Assembly: GCF_002259485.1 (NCBI RefSeq)
Contig: NZ_NPGA01000015.1
Coordinates: forward strand, 124,001-188,000
Length of the DNA: 64,000 nt
Origin: Rhodococcus sp. 14-1411-2a
GTDB lineage: Bacteria; Actinomycetota; Actinomycetes; Mycobacteriales; Mycobacteriaceae
Reading direction: 5' to 3'
A model generated the notes under the pieces. That model was not told where the DNA came from. It saw only the letters and a list, made by a program, of their open reading frames with translations, and made no database searches. The position numbers and the translations under genes are program-made. Below, piece by piece: positions 59,590 to 64,000 of the stretch. Numbering within the stretch: the stretch's first letter is position 1; each line of letters starts with the position of its first letter.

Positions 59590-60633
59590 TCACACCCCCG
59601 CGAGGTCGGCGCGTTCGGGTTGACGCGGTCCGGTCTCGGTCTCGTCGGCGTCGGGCAACTGCAGTTCTGCCGGGACCGGGATGTCGTAGAGCTTGGCGGC
59701 GTTGAGCCCGAGCACCTTTTTCTTCTGCTCGATGGTGATGGGCGCGTATTCGTCGAGGGACTCGTGGATCTGGAAGTCGACGAATCCTTCGACCAACCAC
59801 TTGGGCGTCCACAGCGCGTAGTCGGAGGAGAAGAAGATGCGGTCCTCGCCCAGCCAGTACAGCAGCTCGCCCATGATCTGCCCGAAGTACTTCGGACGCG
59901 TGTGCATGAACGGAATGGCCACGGCAAGTCCGGCATACACGTTCGGTTCCTGGGTGGCGATCCAGCAGAAGTCTTCGAGTCGCGGCAGTCCGCAGTGCTC
60001 GACGACGAAGTTCAGGTCCGTGAAATCGGTGGCCACGTGGTCGACGTCCGCGACGTCGAACGCGTCTCTGTCGAGCGGGCGGATGGTCGGGCCCTTGTGC
60101 ACGTGGATGTTCTTGATGCCGACCTCGCGGCACACCTCGAGGTAGCGCCGCGTCCAGTCGTCGTCGAGCTTGTAGCCGCGGGAGTCGCCGTGCCATTCGG
60201 CGGTGTAGAGCTTGACGCCTTTCAGCCCGAAGCGTTCTGCGTCGGCCCGCAGTTGGTCGAGGCCACGCTCGCCGTTACGCGGGTCGAAGTGGTGGTTGTA
60301 GGTCAGCTTGTCCGGGTGAGCTGCCGCGAGTGCAGAGGCCTCCTCGGTCTGGCCGAAGCCGGTCTTGTAGAACTCCCCGAGGTGAGCGGGCTGGAAGATG
60401 GCGTGATCGACGTACCCGATCTCGAACAGGTCGTGCATCAGCCGCTCGCCGCCCTGGTAGAGGTACTCGTCGTACGTCCACAGCTCGCTCTCGGGCGAAA
60501 GATTGCGGTGGTAGTCGTAGAAGCAGTCGATGAACTGCTTGCCGTGGATGTTGCGCTGGTTCTGCTCCCGTGCATCCCACAGGGCGATGTGGGCGTCGAC
60601 GATGAAGTAGTTCTCGCCGTTTTTCGTGTACAT
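59590..60633 (-). CDS. amidohydrolase family protein
   Basis: A 347-residue amidohydrolase (amidohydro_2) protein: FIVDAHIALWDAREQN, YNHHFDPRNGERGLDQLRAD, IKNIHVHKGPTIRPLDRDAF, FVVEHCGLPRLEDFCW, FFSSDYALWTPKW. The first metal pair reads DAHI where many relatives have DxH, so metal binding may be modified. Homologues sit directly behind the hydroxylase genes in propane monooxygenase clusters. First gene of the leftward run; divergent from the regulator, with CGTGAC/GTCACG operator-like sites in between. Confidence 0.92.
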   Translation of the reverse strand: MYTKNGENYFIVDAHIALWDAREQNQRNIHGKQFIDCFYDYHRNLSPESELWTYDEYLYQGGERLMHDLFEIGYVDHAIFQPAHLGEFYKTGFGQTEEASALAAAHPDKLTYNHHFDPRNGERGLDQLRADAERFGLKGVKLYTAEWHGDSRGYKLDDDWTRRYLEVCREVGIKNIHVHKGPTIRPLDRDAFDVADVDHVATDFTDLNFVVEHCGLPRLEDFCWIATQEPNVYAGLAVAIPFMHTRPKYFGQIMGELLYWLGEDRIFFSSDYALWTPKWLVEGFVDFQIHESLDEYAPITIEQKKKVLGLNAAKLYDIPVPAELQLPDADETETGPRQPERADLAGV

Positions 60634-60658
60634 GCGGTGGGCCTCCCGAATTGCAGTG

Positions 60659-60674
60659 CGTGACGTGGGTCACG
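60659..60674. promoter_or_regulatory. CGTGAC-GTGG-GTCACG operator-like site
   Basis: A perfect 6-bp inverted repeat around GTGG, 26 bp upstream of the amidohydrolase start. The same 10-bp core ACGTGGGTCAC recurs at 60772-60787 beside the regulator start, so both divergent genes carry one site. Confidence 0.65.
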
Positions 60675-60771
60675 TTGATCTGTGCACGACGGTAGGGCTG
60701 TGGGGCCGCCTCGAGGGCCCCGCGACGTCTCAATTCGAGACGATCGGCGGGGTGAGATTGCGACATGCAAA

Positions 60772-60787
60772 TGTAACGTGGGTCACA
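60772..60787. promoter_or_regulatory. second ACGTGGGTCAC site at the regulator start
   Basis: TGTAAC-GTGG-GTCACA, an imperfect copy of the site at 60659. It ends on the first base of the regulator ATG (60787), consistent with autoregulation. The sites are 113 bp apart, about 11 helical turns, compatible with looping. Confidence 0.6.
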
Positions 60788-62247
60788 TGGCTGAACCGGA
60801 GGGTCTCGTGCGGGCCCGACTCCACTCCGAGCCCCTCGCTGCCGTCTCCCACCGCCTTCTGGCGTCGTGGCATCGCAGCCAGCGGTACGGGGTCTCGCTC
60901 GACGAGGTTGTTCCCGTCTTCTCCGGAACGTACGACGGCGAATCCCTGTTCTATCGCTGCGGCCGGGAGGTGCTCGACGGTCTGCGCGACACGCTGGCGA
61001 ACGAGCCGGTATCGATGATGCTGACCGACGCCGACGGTCTCGTACTGGATCGCGTCAGCGCGGACCGCGAGTTGCTGGCCGCGCTCGATCGGGTGCACCT
61101 GGCACCCGGGTTCTCCTACGCCGAGGATCAGACCGGCACCAACGGACTCGCACTCGCGCTGGCGGATCGGGTACCTGCGGTGGTGAAGGCGGACGAACAC
61201 TACTCGCTCTCGTTGGCCGGGTACACGTGTGCGGCCGCTCCCGTTCTCGATCCACTGACCGGCCGGGTGGAGGGGTGTGTGAATCTCACGACGTGGTCGC
61301 AGTCGTCGTCGGATCTGCTTCTGGCCCTTGCTCAATCGGCGGCCGGAAACACCTCGGCGATGATGCTCGCACGGTCGCAGGGTCAGCAGCCCAGGCCCGC
61401 ACCGCGCGGTGAGGTCTTCCGAGTCGAGACCGCGCACAGCGGAGCAGGATCCGGCATCGTCGACGACCTCTCGCCGGCCTGGCGCAGTGCACTGGGCTCG
61501 GCGACATCGGCGCTGGCCGATCACGGTTCGGTGCTGATGGTCGGCGAGGCGGGATCAGGACGAGCTACCGTCCTGGCCCGAGCGCTGCGGACATCTCGGC
61601 CCCGCGGCCGCATCCTCAGCGCCGGTGCGCCCGCTGCCCGTGACATCGAGGCCTGGCTCGACCTGTGGACCCCCGAATTGCCGAAACCCGATACCGCCGT
61701 GGTCATCCGCGACGTCGACAGGCTGCCCGCCCGTGCGGCAGACACGTTGGCGGAACTGCTTCGTCGTGCAGGGGCAGGTGTGCCGGTGACCGTCACGGCA
61801 TCGAACTACGACGACGTTCCGCATGCACTCGCCGGATTGCTGCGCACAGTCGTCGAATTGCCTTCCCTGCGACATCGGCCCGACGACATCGCGCCGCTCG
61901 CCCTGCACCTCGCGGGCCGGGTACGCGGCCGGGCCGTCACGCTGACCACCGCCGCCGAGCGGGCGCTGCGGGAGTACGCCTGGCCGGGAAACGTCGCGGA
62001 ACTGGCGACGGTCATGCATCGGGCCGCGATCCGCGCAGACGTCATCGGCATCGAACACCTGCCGCCGGAGGTGCTGTCGCACACCACCCATCGACTCACC
62101 CGCATCGAGACATTCGAGCGGGACGAGATGATTCGCGTGCTGTCGCAACCCGGCATCACGATGAACGACGCGGCCGAGGAACTCGGCATGAGCCGAGCGA
62201 CCATCTACCGCAAGCGAGACCGATACGGCATCACGCTGCGTTCGTGA
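60787..62247 (+). CDS. GAF-domain, EBP-like transcription activator (MimR/AcoR type)
   Basis: A 486-residue regulator: N-terminal helical plus GAF region (about 60-200; DQTGTNGLALAL, YTCAAAPVLDPLTG), a reduced AAA+ domain (about 230-435) and a Fis-type HTH (TMNDAAEELGMSRATIYRKR, about 459-478). Walker A is GEAGSGRAT with Arg for Lys, Walker B is VVIRDVDR, and the GAFTGA loop is absent, so it should not act on sigma-54, which actinobacteria lack. WPGNVAEL is retained. Divergent from the amidohydrolase, with two ACGTGGGTCAC sites. Resembles MimR and its relatives. Confidence 0.9.
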   Translation: MAEPEGLVRARLHSEPLAAVSHRLLASWHRSQRYGVSLDEVVPVFSGTYDGESLFYRCGREVLDGLRDTLANEPVSMMLTDADGLVLDRVSADRELLAALDRVHLAPGFSYAEDQTGTNGLALALADRVPAVVKADEHYSLSLAGYTCAAAPVLDPLTGRVEGCVNLTTWSQSSSDLLLALAQSAAGNTSAMMLARSQGQQPRPAPRGEVFRVETAHSGAGSGIVDDLSPAWRSALGSATSALADHGSVLMVGEAGSGRATVLARALRTSRPRGRILSAGAPAARDIEAWLDLWTPELPKPDTAVVIRDVDRLPARAADTLAELLRRAGAGVPVTVTASNYDDVPHALAGLLRTVVELPSLRHRPDDIAPLALHLAGRVRGRAVTLTTAAERALREYAWPGNVAELATVMHRAAIRADVIGIEHLPPEVLSHTTHRLTRIETFERDEMIRVLSQPGITMNDAAEELGMSRATIYRKRDRYGITLRS

Positions 62248-62265
62248 TCGCCTACGCTCGATCTC

Positions 62266-63222
62266 ATGGCCAGTAGCTCACCGTCGATCGAGTTGCCGGT
62301 CGGCGACCGCATCGTACGAATCTCCAACCCGGATCGGGTGTACTTCCCCGAGAGCGGTGCCACCAAGCTGGATCTGGTGAACTACTACCTCAGCGTCGGC
62401 GACGGCATCGTGCGGGCACTGAGGGAGCGACCGTGCATGATGCATCGCTTTCCCAAGGGTCTCGCCGGAGACAAGGTGCACCAGAAGCGCGTGCCCAACG
62501 GAGCGCCGCCGTGGCTCGAGACAGTGCAGGTGACCTTCCCTCGCTACAACCGCACTGCCGATGAGCTGTGCGTGACCGAACTGGCTCACGTGGCCTGGGC
62601 AGTGCAGATGTCCACCGTCGAATTTCATCCGTGGAACAGCCGCCGCGCCGATGTCGAGATGCCCGACGAGTGGCGCATCGACCTCGACCCGATGCCCGAC
62701 TGCCCCTTCGACCGAGTGCGACGCGTCGCCGGGGTCGTTCAGGAGGTGTTGGAAGACCTCGGTGCCGTCGGCTGGCCCAAGACCTCCGGCGGGCACGGGC
62801 TGCACATCTACGTGCGCATCGACCCGGCCTACGGATTCAAGGATCTACGAAGGGCAGCACTGGCATTCGCGCGTGAGGTCGAGCGTCGCGCCCCCGAGGA
62901 CGTGACCACGACGTGGTGGCGCAAGGACCGCGACCCGTCGAAACTGTTCGTCGACTACAACCAGAATGCCCGCGATCACACCATCGCCAGCGCTTACTCG
63001 GTGCGCGGAAATCAGCAGGCGACGGTGTCGACGCCGATCTCCTGGGACGAGGTCGCGAGCGTCGACCCGCGCGAGTTCACGATGTTCACGGTGCCGGCCA
63101 GATTCGCCGAGTTGGGTGACCTGCACGCGGGCATCGACGACGCAGTGTTCGCCATCGACGAGTTACTCGAATGGGCGGAGCGGGACGAGCATCAGGGCTT
63201 GGTCGAGCCTGCAGAAGACTGA
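62266..63222 (+). CDS. stand-alone LigD-type polymerase/primase domain
   Basis: A 318-residue archaeo-eukaryotic-primase-fold polymerase like the PolDom of LigD, without ligase or nuclease parts. Features: RISNPDRVYFPESGATKLDL, MHRFPKGLAGDKVHQKRVP, WAVQMSTVEFHPWNS, catalytic pair in RIDLDPMPDC, GGHGLHIYVRI, and KLFVDYNQNARDHTIASAYS. Mycobacteria have similar solo proteins (PolD-type) acting in repair synthesis and ribonucleotide insertion. 18 bp after the regulator stop. A strong hairpin follows. Confidence 0.92.
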   Translation: MASSSPSIELPVGDRIVRISNPDRVYFPESGATKLDLVNYYLSVGDGIVRALRERPCMMHRFPKGLAGDKVHQKRVPNGAPPWLETVQVTFPRYNRTADELCVTELAHVAWAVQMSTVEFHPWNSRRADVEMPDEWRIDLDPMPDCPFDRVRRVAGVVQEVLEDLGAVGWPKTSGGHGLHIYVRIDPAYGFKDLRRAALAFAREVERRAPEDVTTTWWRKDRDPSKLFVDYNQNARDHTIASAYSVRGNQQATVSTPISWDEVASVDPREFTMFTVPARFAELGDLHAGIDDAVFAIDELLEWAERDEHQGLVEPAED

Positions 63223-63226
63223 CCCC

Positions 63227-63286
63227 GCCGAACTCGCAGTTATGTACGGAAATCGGCGGAAATCCGTGCATAACTGCGAGTTCGGC
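63227..63286. terminator. long hairpin between polymerase and argG
   Basis: 24-bp arms (63227-63250 and 63263-63286; GCCGAACTCGCAGTTATG then TACGGA), one mismatch, 12-nt loop. It sits at a convergent junction 4 bp after the polymerase stop and 8 bp before the argG stop, probably a bidirectional terminator. Confidence 0.85.
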
Positions 63287-63294
63287 AAGCAGTT

Positions 63295-64000
<706 letters not shown>

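Overview
The window is high-GC actinobacterial DNA from a mycolate-type member of the Mycobacteriales, most likely Rhodococcus or a close relative. Evidence: an F420-dependent glucose-6-phosphate dehydrogenase and a Ddn-like F420 enzyme, the PknG-GlnH-GlnX regulatory set, a CIRCE-controlled solo groEL, many GTG/TTG starts, and a backbone whose gene order matches, from memory, M. tuberculosis Rv0407-Rv0440 (fgd1, pta, ackA, pknG, glnH, glnX, NUDIX, thiE, thiO, thiS, thiG, lpqL, thiD, xthA, GNAT, def, DUF3263, LytR_C, sodC, carboxylate-amine ligase, AAA ATPase, pssA, psd, groEL2). No rRNA, tRNA, insertion sequence or CRISPR array was seen.

Layout. 1-2400: partial DUF1348 gene, a large operator-like inverted repeat, DUF202 protein and F420 enzymes. 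2450-10563: acetate activation (pta-ackA) facing the pknG-glnH-glnX operon. 10638-19740: NUDIX-NYN fusion, thiamine block (thiE; TPP riboswitch-thiO-thiS-thiG; thiD), an inserted ABC transporter preceded by two 94-bp repeats, a lipoprotein peptidase and a class III cyclase. 20032-27054: two small GNAT genes, a membrane protein, xthA, GNAT, def, two small conserved proteins, sodC and a glutamate-cysteine-ligase-like enzyme. 27071-33439: complete six-gene mrp Na+/H+ antiporter operon. 33672-41331: NUDIX, PEP mutase-like enzyme, AAA ATPase, phosphatidylserine/phosphatidylethanolamine synthesis (pssA, psd) and small stress and membrane genes.

41756-46913 is the most unusual stretch: a receiver-FAD oxidoreductase fusion, a cyclic-nucleotide-domain histidine kinase, a UBP zinc finger, a DUF1801 protein and a GPP34 protein, each overlapping the next by exactly 4 bp, followed after 8 nt by a DJ-1/PfpI gene. 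After that come DoxX/HxlR, a BCCT transporter, a kinase-TetR-PH-like cluster, ansP, and groEL with two CIRCE elements. 57405-62247 holds an EBP-like activator divergent from amidohydrolase, DUF59, ADH and monooxygenase-like genes. This resembles the accessory part of a propane monooxygenase (mim/prm) locus, but no monooxygenase subunits are present. The window ends with a stand-alone LigD-type polymerase/primase and the 3' part of an E. coli-type argG.

Convergent gene pairs are often separated by strong hairpins. One 40-bp hairpin family occurs twice and both times supplies the stop codon of the minus-strand gene. A short direct-repeat family (core GGAGTGGAGCCTGCGGAA) occurs at three intergenic sites, twice as three-unit tandem arrays.
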